DNA of 64,000 bases from Pseudomonas sp. BGI-2 (GTDB lineage Bacteria > Pseudomonadota > Gammaproteobacteria > Pseudomonadales > Pseudomonadaceae). The DNA lies in contig NZ_SISB01000006.1 in assembly GCF_004310295.1 (NCBI RefSeq), positions 62,001 to 126,000 of the forward strand, in the 5' to 3' direction. Position 1 is the first letter of the stretch; every line of letters starts with the position of its first letter. A model generated the notes under the pieces. That model was not told the DNA's origin. It did not search any database and saw nothing but the letters and a program-made list of their open reading frames with translations. Positions 28,852-36,195 of the stretch are shown piece after piece. Position numbers and translations under genes: made by a program.

Positions 28852-28877
28852 TGCCCGGCTTAGCGCCGGGTTTTTTC
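28852..28877 (+). terminator. Terminator of the HipA-like/DUF3037 unit
   Basis: GCCCGGC-TTA-GCGCCGGG followed by TTTTTT, directly after the DUF3037 stop. Confidence 0.8.
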
Positions 28878-28953
28878 GTATCTGACTTGCAACTCGAAAG
28901 GCGCCATCTACACTGGCTTCAGCTGAAGGATCAGCACCCAGCGTGAAAAAAAC

Positions 28954-28977
28954 AGCCCGCCCTGTGCGGGCTTTTCT
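28954..28977 (+). terminator. Second terminator hairpin
   Basis: AGCCCGC-CCTGT-GCGGGCT followed by TTTCTTT; precedes the small gene at 29053 and insulates it from the upstream unit. Confidence 0.65.
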
Positions 28978-29052
28978 TTGCCTGCGATTCCAGGGATGCG
29001 CCAGCTTTTATCCTGGGCTACGCTTGCCACTCCCTCGAATGGAATCGAAGCC

Positions 29053-29265
29053 ATGCCTACCCCCGAATACTCTCTTCCTGATGTCCTTGAGCGCATGTAT
29101 CACAACCAGCTCGCCATTGAAGCCGCCTTGATGGAGCTGACCCTGATGGTCGAGAGCCAAGGTCATGTCGATGTAGGTGATAACGTCCGCGGAGCCCTAG
29201 AGGCAATTGGTGAGAACGCCGGGCACATTAAGCAGGGGCTGGCCAAGCTCAAGCTTCAGCGCTGA
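29053..29265 (+). CDS. Small phage protein, paralogue of the 62745-62954 product
   Basis: 70 aa: MPTPEYSLPDVLERMYHNQLAIEAALMELTLMVESQGHVDVGDNVRGALEAIGENAGHIKQGLAKLKLQR. Shares the pattern NQLAxEAAxxELTLxVES...GxNVRGALxxIGxN with the 69-aa protein encoded near attR. Helical, soluble, function unknown. The upstream frame extends to 28978 but overlaps a terminator. It runs 17 bases into the convergent nucleotidyltransferase gene. Confidence 0.65.
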   Translation: MPTPEYSLPDVLERMYHNQLAIEAALMELTLMVESQGHVDVGDNVRGALEAIGENAGHIKQGLAKLKLQR

Positions 29266-30505
29266 TCTGTGTTGCCAGGGGGAGGGCGGCGGCGATCTCT
29301 TCCATCGTCGCCATGTCTCGCTCAAAGTAGGCTGCGCCGGCGTGTGTTATCGCGAGCTGATGGTCTCCAATTTCGACGACGTCCACCAAAGCAAAGAGTG
29401 AGATCAGGTCTAGCCCTTCGGCTCTACCAATATCGGTCTCCCACGAGTCATTTCCATCTTTCAACATATCGGCAAAGTCTTTGGCCTCTTCGTGCGTGCC
29501 GAAGAGTTCGAGCATTTCTGTCGACCAAGTTTTACTGCGGTCGCGATACGCAATCGTCTCTGGGGATCCTTGACCCCCGAGATAAAAGGCATGCCTGTTT
29601 GCGAGAGCTTGCGCGTCCGGATGGTTGGGGCCGCGCCGAATTATCCAGGCACCGTTAGGGCCCTTCGCGCTGATATGTGGGATCAGTACGTACTGCTTGA
29701 TCGTTGGTTCACTATCGAAAAGGTTGTAAGGCAGGGACGGGCGGCCCAGGCGTAAAGCTGTAGCGCCGCATCCAAGTCTCCCGCGATTGCTCTCGAATGT
29801 GTTCCAGACGCCAAGAGGGTTGAGCCTGTCCATCAATCGAATCATCGCCGGTACCAGGATCTGCGACTTTTTGCCCATGTAGTGCGCGACTCGAATGAGC
29901 TTTCTGTCTCGCTCGCTGATTTCTTGCGTGGGTACCGGCTCAAGGTCCGCCGCGGCGAACTCTACGAATTCCCATTCAAGGACGCCTTCTTTTTCTAGCG
30001 CGGCTAACGCCTTCAAACCCTCCGGCTCCATGTACAACTGTTCCGGTCGTAATGGGATCGAGTCCGTCTCGCGCGCCGCGCGGCTGGCGCTAGGGACCGG
30101 CTTAATTGAATCGATCGCCGCTCTCCAATCGCAGTCAGGCTCGGTCCAGATCGCGATTGCGTCAGGGAATACCACACCCGACGTGCTGCTCTCTGGTTTT
30201 CCGAAGTAATAGCTAACGTATGGAAGGGCGCCGAAGAAAGTCTTCGTTATTCTCCTGGGCGCAGGGTGGGGGCCTTCAACGAGTCGATACTCGAGGACGA
30301 GATCTATGTCACCACAGATCAGTGCGCCGCGGGCATACGAGCCGACCACCCATAGCGAAGTGATCTCGACCTCGGACGTAACTGCTTTGTTGAAGAAATC
30401 TTTATGGGCGATGGTGCGGGTCGAAGCCTCGTCGAGCTTCTGGCAGATCCGCTCCAGTTTCTTGGTGAATGACTCGCGGGGATAGCGCTTTTCGAGTGCG
30501 GCCAT
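29249..30505 (-). CDS. Nucleotidyltransferase-fold protein
   Basis: 418 aa. Residues about 45-120 show the polymerase-beta-type nucleotidyltransferase signature: GSYARGALICGDIDLV (55-70) with Gly55-Ser56 and Asp66/Asp68, and a possible third carboxylate in FPDAIAIW. The remaining 300 residues match nothing I recognise; they end in an acidic, helical region. Such stand-alone nucleotidyltransferases act as tRNA- or protein-modifying toxins, AbiE-like exclusion proteins or second-messenger synthases; which one is not decidable here. No partner gene is adjacent on the same strand. Confidence 0.65.
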   Translation of the reverse strand: MAALEKRYPRESFTKKLERICQKLDEASTRTIAHKDFFNKAVTSEVEITSLWVVGSYARGALICGDIDLVLEYRLVEGPHPAPRRITKTFFGALPYVSYYFGKPESSTSGVVFPDAIAIWTEPDCDWRAAIDSIKPVPSASRAARETDSIPLRPEQLYMEPEGLKALAALEKEGVLEWEFVEFAAADLEPVPTQEISERDRKLIRVAHYMGKKSQILVPAMIRLMDRLNPLGVWNTFESNRGRLGCGATALRLGRPSLPYNLFDSEPTIKQYVLIPHISAKGPNGAWIIRRGPNHPDAQALANRHAFYLGGQGSPETIAYRDRSKTWSTEMLELFGTHEEAKDFADMLKDGNDSWETDIGRAEGLDLISLFALVDVVEIGDHQLAITHAGAAYFERDMATMEEIAAALPLATQISAEA

Positions 30506-30604
30506 GCTCTTGTCTCTTCACGCGGAGTGAGGAGATCGAACGTATCATTTCAGGCGGCTAAATCACCATTAGCAGTGAGTACAGTGATGGTCTCCGTCGT
30601 GCAT

Positions 30605-30632
30605 AAAAAGCCCAGCGCTGGGCTGGGCTTGG
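30605..30632 (+). terminator. Hairpin before the 96-aa gene
   Basis: AAGCCCAGC-GCTGGGCT palindrome around 30607-30622 followed by GGGCTTGG. It lacks a T run, so it may be a regulatory palindrome rather than a terminator. Confidence 0.3.
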
Positions 30633-30683
30633 TGTATTCTTAACAGGAATCGAATTCTGAAATTCCATTCCTATAGGTGATAG

Positions 30684-30974
30684 ATGAAAGAGCAAGAGAC
30701 AAGCCTTGGCCTGAATCTCACATCGCTACGCCAGCCCGATGATTATCAGGAGTGTCTGGTCTACAGTCCATGTGAAGGATTCATGGTCGCAACATGGAAG
30801 AATCTCGGAGATGAGCCGGGCTTTTACTTGTTCGCAACCTATGAGCCACTTCATCATGAGCAGACACTGTTCTGGGCTGTGCTCCCCACGCCAGAGGATA
30901 TGAGCGAACTATGCCGACAATTAATGACGACAAAGATAAAAGCTATTAAAAATGTCGACCAGCCATCGACATGA
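30684..30974 (+). CDS. Small protein of unknown function
   Basis: 96 aa (MKEQETSLGLNLTSLRQPDDYQECLVYSPCEGFMVATWKNLGDEPGFYLFATYEP), acidic, aromatic-rich, beta-like. TAGGTGA precedes the ATG. Its end overlaps the convergent gene at 30946 by 29 bases. No motif recognised. Confidence 0.5.
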   Translation: MKEQETSLGLNLTSLRQPDDYQECLVYSPCEGFMVATWKNLGDEPGFYLFATYEPLHHEQTLFWAVLPTPEDMSELCRQLMTTKIKAIKNVDQPST

Positions 30975-31887
30975 TTCGTCTTATTTCATAAATAGCTGGA
31001 CTCAAGCTGTCATTTGAAATTCCGATCAGTGCTAGATCTTCTATGTTCTGCTGTGTAAAAAATTCGTTTCCGCTAACGATTAGGCTTTCGAGTCTGGACA
31101 CGCCCTTCGGGACTAATCCAATCCATGCGTGCGTTTTGCTTATTTCTCCAGGACGCCATTGATGAATCTCTTCTCCACTTGCTGCTATGACTGCTTTTAA
31201 AGGGCTTATGAAATTAAATAAATCTTCGTCCTTGTGAGATGCACCTAAGAAACTAAATCCAGAAATTTCACCAATTTTTATTTGTTTCGGCGGGACAGAT
31301 CCTGACTTTCTTGCTTCTGGATTGGTCTCAAGGTATGCCTCACGCTCTGCGAGTGATCTGGCTTCATATCTGTAAAGACCTGGATCTCTCGACTTTATCT
31401 TGTGGTCGAGCCTGGAGCTGTCTGTCGCAGATAGCGCCCCGCGGAGCTTGAATCGAAGAGATTTAAGAAACAAGTAATTTTGCTGGATGCTAGTGATGGT
31501 ATGAAGCATCGACGGAGCTACAGTTTTTAGCTCCAGTATCCTACCTATTTTCAGTCGCTTACTATAAAGCTCGTCATGCCTTTTCATTTCTGCCGCAAAA
31601 TCAGTTTTAAAGTGCTTTGTTCCGCAATCTTTCCCTATGTTTGTTTCCAGCTTGTCACTTGTTGTAATCAAATACCCATGAAGGTGCGGCTTGCCACAAT
31701 CAGAAATCCCACACTTTATCATTTGTCCTTTTAGGTGATAGGGTGCGACGATGTTTCCAAAGTTTCGCTCCTTATGTTTTGGGAAAAAATGTAGTGGGGA
31801 CTTGTACCATTTTCGGCATACAATTGATTCAATATCCGTTAACACCGGGACATCATCAAAAGATAAATTATCTTTGTCGTCGATCAT
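30946..31887 (-). CDS. Putative zinc-binding protein, unknown function
   Basis: 313 aa from ATG 31887 (CAAGGAAG upstream; the frame is open to 31938). Residues 59-93 form a Cys/His cluster: Cys59, Cys64, His68, His70 in KCGISDCGKPHLHGYL and Cys88 in NIGKDCGTKHF, which resembles a treble-clef or zinc-ribbon site. The C-terminal half has basic helices and no known fold. AT-rich. A nucleic-acid-binding role is possible but not shown. Confidence 0.55.
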   Translation of the reverse strand: MIDDKDNLSFDDVPVLTDIESIVCRKWYKSPLHFFPKHKERNFGNIVAPYHLKGQMIKCGISDCGKPHLHGYLITTSDKLETNIGKDCGTKHFKTDFAAEMKRHDELYSKRLKIGRILELKTVAPSMLHTITSIQQNYLFLKSLRFKLRGALSATDSSRLDHKIKSRDPGLYRYEARSLAEREAYLETNPEARKSGSVPPKQIKIGEISGFSFLGASHKDEDLFNFISPLKAVIAASGEEIHQWRPGEISKTHAWIGLVPKGVSRLESLIVSGNEFFTQQNIEDLALIGISNDSLSPAIYEIRRIMSMAGRHF

Positions 31888-32037
31888 TTCGCTTCCTTGA
31901 ATTGACTTAAGCTGCTTACGTTGATCAGTCCCGCACAATCTTTCCCGCCCTCACTCATCCGCATAACCCCCGCAACAAATCCGCTTCTTCGTGGAAGAAG
32001 TGCGCACCTGTCACGAAAAGGGTTATGGCATGCACTC

Positions 32038-32253
32038 TCAAATATTCAGGGGAGTGCTCGTCGCGGTGGATTCCTTCGGTTCGTGCAGTCCGGTCGAGTA
32101 GTAGTCGTGAAGCTGCTCCTCAATCTGCTGAAGGTGCGCCTTGTTGAGCTCCAGGTCCTCGCCTGTTGACGAGATCAATCCTTTCGGAAAGCACCCTCCG
32201 GCAATCAGCGCGTGCATTGTCTCGTGTGCTCGCTGCTCTGCATTTTTCGCCAT
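32038..32253 (-). CDS. Small phage protein, unknown function
   Basis: 71 aa (MAKNAEQRAHETMHALIAGGCFPKGLISSTGEDLELNKAHLQQIEEQLHDYYS), AAGGTGG about 11 nt before ATG. Helical with a Gly-Cys turn. No domain recognised. Confidence 0.45.
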   Translation of the reverse strand: MAKNAEQRAHETMHALIAGGCFPKGLISSTGEDLELNKAHLQQIEEQLHDYYSTGLHEPKESTATSTPLNI

Positions 32254-32416
32254 CTGCTAGCCCACCTTTCTATTTCGGCTATTGGTAATTCACGCCTTAG
32301 CCTAGCGCATCCTCAGTCAAGCGCCCGTTCTGCCTGCTCAACTGCCAGCTATTACATTTTGCTAACTGGCGATAGACTACTGGAAGTCGATTGGTTGGTT
32401 AGTGTAGGGGGATTTT

Positions 32417-33334
32417 ATGAAAAGACTGAAGGCATGGCCAGAACTTGAGATTTACGAAAGGCTAGAGCCTTACTATTATTCTACAGAGTTTCCGCCTCGT
32501 TGGTTTAATCTTGAGAACTACACAAATATTGTGAGTAGGTCAGTTGCTGCGTGGAGTGAAGCTGTTTCTGCGCGACATTTTGTAAAGGTGAAATTTGTAG
32601 ATGAAGGGCCAGATGATGCTAGCTGGGCTATGTATTTCATGTCGTCTTTTTATCTCGCGCAAGAGACGTTGTCTGAGTTGAGTAAGGAGGATTTCGAAGG
32701 GGGCGGAAGAGAGACCGCAATGGTGGATATGGATGCTTTCAGCTATGCGAAGTTTCTATCAGCATATTTGCAGGTGGCTCCAGACTTGCCGCTTGACGAA
32801 ATTCTTGATTATGAAAATGGACTTACGATTATTCCCCCTAGCGACGCAAGCGAATCACTTTTAAAACAATATTCTCTAGTTACTAATCTACCTGTGTGGC
32901 GTATGCAATCCGATATTAGGGAGACGCTGTTTTCGCAGGTTGGATCATTGGTTCCAGTTTATCTTGACGTCGCGGCACCTGATGAACTAATAGCTAAGTC
33001 CGCAGTGGAATATGCTAAAACGATTAGAGAAAAGCTTGGCATTTCGAATCTAAAGCAGAAAATTGCTACCAAAGATATTGATAAGTGGATCGATCAGCGG
33101 CTTCTGGCATACATAGATTTGACTTTGTGGTTTGAAGCTGTGGGGGCAAAACCGCCTATTCATCAGATTGCTGATCTGATTTTTCCAGAAAAATCAGATG
33201 TAGATACTTCTGAGTTTATACGCAAGACGGTTAGGAAAAATGCACATCTTCTGATGAGTGCGAGCATTGGCGGGGCTCTCACAGCCCAGGCTGGAACAAA
33301 TGATTTGGCCGATATAGAGGATTTGGCTGAATAA
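32417..33334 (+). CDS. AT-rich cargo protein, possibly DUF6387-like
   Basis: 305 aa, MKRLKAWPELEIYERLEPYYYSTEFPPRWFNLENYTNIV. The WFNLENY stretch near the N-terminus recalls DUF6387, but this is weak. Acidic, helical; the C-terminus has a Gly/Ala-rich segment (LLMSASIGGALTAQ). About 43% GC by eye. GGGGG-ATTTT before ATG is a poor ribosome site. A TTGCTAA half-site of the repressor type lies upstream at 32359-32365. Isolated rightward unit. Confidence 0.5.
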   Translation: MKRLKAWPELEIYERLEPYYYSTEFPPRWFNLENYTNIVSRSVAAWSEAVSARHFVKVKFVDEGPDDASWAMYFMSSFYLAQETLSELSKEDFEGGGRETAMVDMDAFSYAKFLSAYLQVAPDLPLDEILDYENGLTIIPPSDASESLLKQYSLVTNLPVWRMQSDIRETLFSQVGSLVPVYLDVAAPDELIAKSAVEYAKTIREKLGISNLKQKIATKDIDKWIDQRLLAYIDLTLWFEAVGAKPPIHQIADLIFPEKSDVDTSEFIRKTVRKNAHLLMSASIGGALTAQAGTNDLADIEDLAE

Positions 33335-33673
33335 CCGGAAGCGATTTGATTCAATTCTCTTCCGGATACAAGTTTGTGTGTGGCGGATTCCGGAAAAAAG
33401 ACGGCCCTTATGAGGGCCTTCCAATTGCAAATTTTATGTGAATAATTGGAAACCATCGTAACCACAGAAGCTTCGAGAGGCGCACGATGGCCATATATGT
33501 TCCGATTTACCCGCAAGCACTTTTCGCCCGTCATAGACGTGCTGCACTACAACGTTCAGAAAGATTGCGCTTCAAAAAACAATCGATAGAGACTGCCCCC
33601 CATTTATCTCGATCTTGCTGGAGAGTAGATGGAGACTCTTGCGGCGTTAAGGTGGGATTGTCGCAGGACTCAC
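33335..33673. other. Intergenic region with two hairpins
   Basis: Contains CCGGAAG/CTTCCGG (33335-33365, no T run) and, on the minus strand, a terminator for the Arc-like gene. The region 33487-33673 shows no convincing gene. Confidence 0.45.
33394..33420 (-). terminator. Leftward terminator of the Arc-like gene
   Basis: On the minus strand AAGGCCCT-CATA-AGGGCC is followed by GTCTTTTTT. It lies 250 bp after the leftward Arc-like gene. Confidence 0.65.
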
Positions 33674-34204
33674 TTAACTCTTTCGTGCGCCGCCAATGCG
33701 TCGTGGCGGTGAAAGAGGCTCCGACTCCTGAATTTTCCGAGTCACCGAGACTTCTGGCATTTCCGAAGTCGGCTCCGGATCACCATAGGTTATCCAGATC
33801 GATTCACCCCCATCCCATTCAAAACCATAGCCCGCGTCATTCAGTTCTTGACTTAGCTCTATCTGAATCTTCGCTAGTTCTTCAAACGGCAGTGACTCCA
33901 GTCCGAGGTCACTGAGGGATACGTCTGCACTGCTCAGGCCTCGGAGGACAGACCGGTTTATCGCAATCCTGATTCGCTCTCGCACTACGGCTGGCAAGCT
34001 CTTCCGCGCTATGGATGCATATTCCTTAGCCATATCTGCGGTGAAAAGCTCTTCTCCGTTTTTGCCGTCAGCGAGGATGCTTAGATTGAGGCGCGCCACA
34101 ATCTCTGCCGTTAAGGAACGCCCGCTCTCCTTCGCAGCTTGCTCAAGGAATGTCTTGAGTTCGGCCGGAATCCGAAAATTTACCTGAAGGTCTGTTCTGC
34201 TCAT
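33674..34204 (-). CDS. Arc-family repressor (leftward), immI-like locus
   Basis: 176 aa from MSRTDLQ. Residues 5-50 form a ribbon-helix-helix of the Arc type: DLQVNFRIPAELKTFLEQAAKESGRSLTAEIVARLNLSI. The following 125 residues, acidic and Trp/Pro-rich at the end, are extra compared with P22 Arc (53 aa). Divergent from a second Arc-like gene across three AAGCACGGTGCTT operators; this arrangement matches the antirepressor-control locus of P22. An alternative start lies at 34222. Confidence 0.75.
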   Translation of the reverse strand: MSRTDLQVNFRIPAELKTFLEQAAKESGRSLTAEIVARLNLSILADGKNGEELFTADMAKEYASIARKSLPAVVRERIRIAINRSVLRGLSSADVSLSDLGLESLPFEELAKIQIELSQELNDAGYGFEWDGGESIWITYGDPEPTSEMPEVSVTRKIQESEPLSPPRRIGGARKS

Positions 34205-34216
34205 TCCCAAATAATG

Positions 34217-34278
34217 AAGCACGGTGCTATTGACTGCAATAAAGCACGGTGCTTAAATCCTGATCAAGCACGGTGCTT
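34217..34278. promoter_or_regulatory. Three tandem Arc-type operators
   Basis: The 13-bp palindrome AAGCACGGTGCTT occurs exactly at 34242-34254 and 34266-34278 and with one end change at 34217-34229, spaced 25 and 24 bp. They lie between divergent Arc-like genes. The middle copy sits in the spacer of a rightward promoter, TTGACT (34230-34235), 17 bp, TTAAAT (34253-34258). A leftward promoter may use TTGATC on the other strand. Confidence 0.8.
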
Positions 34279-34294
34279 GGTTTGGAGGTTTGAG

Positions 34295-34456
34295 ATGAAG
34301 GTACGTGAAATGACGCAGGTGGTCTTTCGAGCGGATCCCGACGTTAAGGCTTGGCTCGTAAGGAAGGCGCAGCAGGAAGAGCGCAGCCAGAACTGGCTGG
34401 TCGGGAAGGCGCTAAGAGAGGCGATGCAACGAGATGAACAAATCAAGCAGGCATAA
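34295..34456 (+). CDS. Arc/Mnt-like ribbon-helix-helix repressor (rightward)
   Basis: 53 aa, the length of P22 Arc: MKVREMTQVVFRADPDVKAWLVRKAQQEERSQNWLVGKALREAMQRD. The beta strand MTQVVFR precedes two helices, as in Arc. TGGAGG precedes ATG 34295. First gene of the rightward antirepressor unit, so it likely represses itself and the antirepressor. Confidence 0.8.
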   Translation: MKVREMTQVVFRADPDVKAWLVRKAQQEERSQNWLVGKALREAMQRDEQIKQA

Positions 34457-34460
34457 AAAA

Positions 34461-34489
34461 ACCCCAGCGCTGGCCGGCGCTGAGGTTTG
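34461..34489. terminator. Hairpin between Arc-like and DUF3077 genes
   Basis: CCCCAGCGC-TGGCC-GGCGCTGAGG with AAAAAA on the left and only TTT on the right. Strong on the minus strand, weak on the plus strand, so it may partly attenuate the rightward antirepressor transcript. Confidence 0.6.
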
Positions 34490-34518
34490 GATAACGTCAA
34501 TCTACTAGGAAAAACGTC

Positions 34519-34830
34519 ATGGATAAGCATACCGCAGTAAATGAAAAACTCAATGCTGGCGCTGTCTGTATGCCGGTCACGGTGGAGTTGTCTTTCACGA
34601 TTTGCAACCCGGACCAGGAACACTTGCTTGCTGTACGACCCGGGATCCCAGTAACGGATGCCCTTGAGGAGGCCTCCTGCATTCTTAGCGAATTGAAGTC
34701 ATCACTTGAAGCAGCTGCCATGGGGATGGATGGAATCACGCCTAATCAGGCATGGCTCCTGTTTCGGGCGGTTGGTACAGCGAAAGCAATCGTCGACTCG
34801 ACACATGCAGGCCTGGAGAAAACCCAATGA
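34519..34830 (+). CDS. DUF3077 protein
   Basis: 103 aa: HLLAVRPGIPVTDALEEASCILSELKSSLEAAAMG is the DUF3077 signature, a small family common in Pseudomonas phages and genomes with unknown function. Its stop overlaps the antirepressor start (ATGA), so the two are coupled. Confidence 0.75.
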   Translation: MDKHTAVNEKLNAGAVCMPVTVELSFTICNPDQEHLLAVRPGIPVTDALEEASCILSELKSSLEAAAMGMDGITPNQAWLLFRAVGTAKAIVDSTHAGLEKTQ

Positions 34831-35627
34831 ACCTCTCATTGAGCAAACACGGGCAGAATTCTTGCGCAGCGGCAAGCTATCAGCCTGCTGAGAACTCACC
34901 TCGCGCTGTGACCATGAGCAGTTCGGAAATCGCAGAGCTAACGGGGAAGTTTCACGCTCATGTTCTTCGTGACATCCGCACAATGCTTGAGGCGTTGAAA
35001 GATGATCCAGTTCTGGATCATGTCCGTGAGGACAAGGATGGTCGTGGGTACACCGTAAATTTCCATCTGGATAGAGAGCTGACAGAGACGCTTCTGACCG
35101 GCTACAGCATCCCACTTCGTCGCAAGGTTGTTCGTCGTCTCCACGAACTCGAAGAGGCTAACGCGAAACCGACCTTCGACTACGCAACTGCCTTGAGCGA
35201 CCCTCGTACACTCCTGGCGCTGCTCACCGAGAACGTGACGAAGGTCGTCGCGCTGGAGGCGGACAACATCGAGCTCTCGAAAGAGAACCACGAGCTGGAA
35301 GTGAAGGTTGAGCAGGATGCGCCGAAGGTGGCTTTCCACGACATGGTCACGGTGTCGCACAAGACTTACAACGCTGCCCAGGCTGCGAAGATTATCGGCA
35401 CTGGCCGTACTCGGTTGCTGCAGTTTATGCGGCAGAAGGGCTGGGTAACGAGGAACAACGAGCCCTACCAAGTAAAGATCGAGGCAGGTCTGCTTGATGT
35501 GAAGCTGGGTACCTTTGAGCACCCAATCGACGGCACGATCCCGACGTGCTCGACGTTGATCACTGGCAAGGGGCTGACCAAGCTTCAGGCTATGTGGCAG
35601 AGCAGGGAAGAGGACTTGCTGAAGTAG
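34827..35627 (+). CDS. Phage antirepressor (Rha/KilAC type)
   Basis: 266 aa. N-terminal Rha-like domain (about 35-120: MSSSEIAELTGKFHAHVLRDIRTMLEAL, YHLDREL-type segment, LLTGYSIPLRRKVVRRLHELE), coiled coil (150-175), C-terminal KilAC/ANT domain (YNAAQAAKIIGTGRTRLLQFMRQKGWVTRNNEPYQ). Such proteins inactivate phage repressors and trigger induction. GGAG 10 nt before ATG. Controlled by the Arc-like operators upstream; followed by a terminator and the convergent CI gene. Confidence 0.85.
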   Translation: MNLSLSKHGQNSCAAASYQPAENSPRAVTMSSSEIAELTGKFHAHVLRDIRTMLEALKDDPVLDHVREDKDGRGYTVNFHLDRELTETLLTGYSIPLRRKVVRRLHELEEANAKPTFDYATALSDPRTLLALLTENVTKVVALEADNIELSKENHELEVKVEQDAPKVAFHDMVTVSHKTYNAAQAAKIIGTGRTRLLQFMRQKGWVTRNNEPYQVKIEAGLLDVKLGTFEHPIDGTIPTCSTLITGKGLTKLQAMWQSREEDLLK

Positions 35628-35637
35628 CAGGATAGAG

Positions 35638-35659
35638 CCCGGCCCAGCGCCGGGTTTTT
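35638..35659. terminator. Terminator between antirepressor and CI
   Basis: CCCGGC-CCAG-CGCCGGG then TTTTT; ends the antirepressor transcript, and may limit the convergent CI transcript. Confidence 0.75.
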
Positions 35660-35671
35660 GCTATCTGGGGT

Positions 35672-36097
35672 TTATGGCTTTTCGGCGTTGGCTTTTTCGA
35701 GGAGGCCGGCAATGCCTTCCAGCAGTACCAGGTCCGACTCTTTCAGCTTCCCCTTGGCCGCGGCTCTGGCCAGCTTATCGATGATGGTGATCGCCCTGGG
35801 TGACGCGCTCCCTAGCATTGCTTGGTACGCGGGGGATTGTTCACGGTGGACCTCATGCCTCGAGAATTCGCCCTCGATGACGTTCGAGCCGTAGTTGCCC
35901 GGGTTAACCAGTACGCCCGGTGCCAGGCCGATTTTCTGCTCAAGATTGAGCGCAGCTTTCTCGCCCAGGCCTCGATGGCCATTGAGGATCTGGGACAAAT
36001 AGGAAGCGTCCAGATCGTGCTGGTCGGCGAATTCTTTCTGGCTGAGTTGGCCGATTACGCGCCGCAGCGCGTCGACCCGAAGAGTTTTCATATCCAT
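35672..36097 (-). CDS. CI-like phage repressor without peptidase domain
   Basis: 141 aa. N-terminal helix-turn-helix (MDMKTLRVDALRRVIGQLSQKEFADQHDLDASYLSQILNGHRGLGEKAALNLEQKIGL), then a short C-terminal part (70-141) with helices (AITIIDKLARAAAKGKLKESDLVLLEGIAGLLEKA). No Ser/Lys LexA-type protease core. Start taken at 36097; no ribosome site is visible and a TATAAT at 36137-36132 places the RNA start near 36125, so a short-leader start is possible. Represses the divergent Cro-like gene. Confidence 0.75.
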   Translation of the reverse strand: MDMKTLRVDALRRVIGQLSQKEFADQHDLDASYLSQILNGHRGLGEKAALNLEQKIGLAPGVLVNPGNYGSNVIEGEFSRHEVHREQSPAYQAMLGSASPRAITIIDKLARAAAKGKLKESDLVLLEGIAGLLEKANAEKP

Positions 36098-36117
36098 AGG
36101 CGAATAGTGATCCCGCG

Positions 36118-36174
36118 TTAGCAAACAGTAAATTATAAATTGCTATTGTTATTTGATTTAGCAAAGCGTAATCT
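36118..36174. promoter_or_regulatory. CI/Cro switch: divergent promoters and operators
   Basis: Half-sites TTAGCAA at 36118-36124 and 36158-36164 and TTGCTAT at 36140-36146, spaced about 20 bp. Leftward -10 TATAAT on the minus strand (36137-36132). Rightward promoter TTGTTA (36146-36151), 17 bp, TAATCT (36169-36174). The same half-site recurs at the int promoter. Confidence 0.65.
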
Positions 36175-36195
36175 GAGCTTCTTTCGGAGATCACC

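Noticed and set aside
33487..33915. 142-aa rightward frame with GAGAGG before its ATG
   Set aside because: Overlaps the well-supported Arc-like gene over 240 bases and its composition (Arg/Ser/Pro/His-rich) looks like a reverse-strand shadow.
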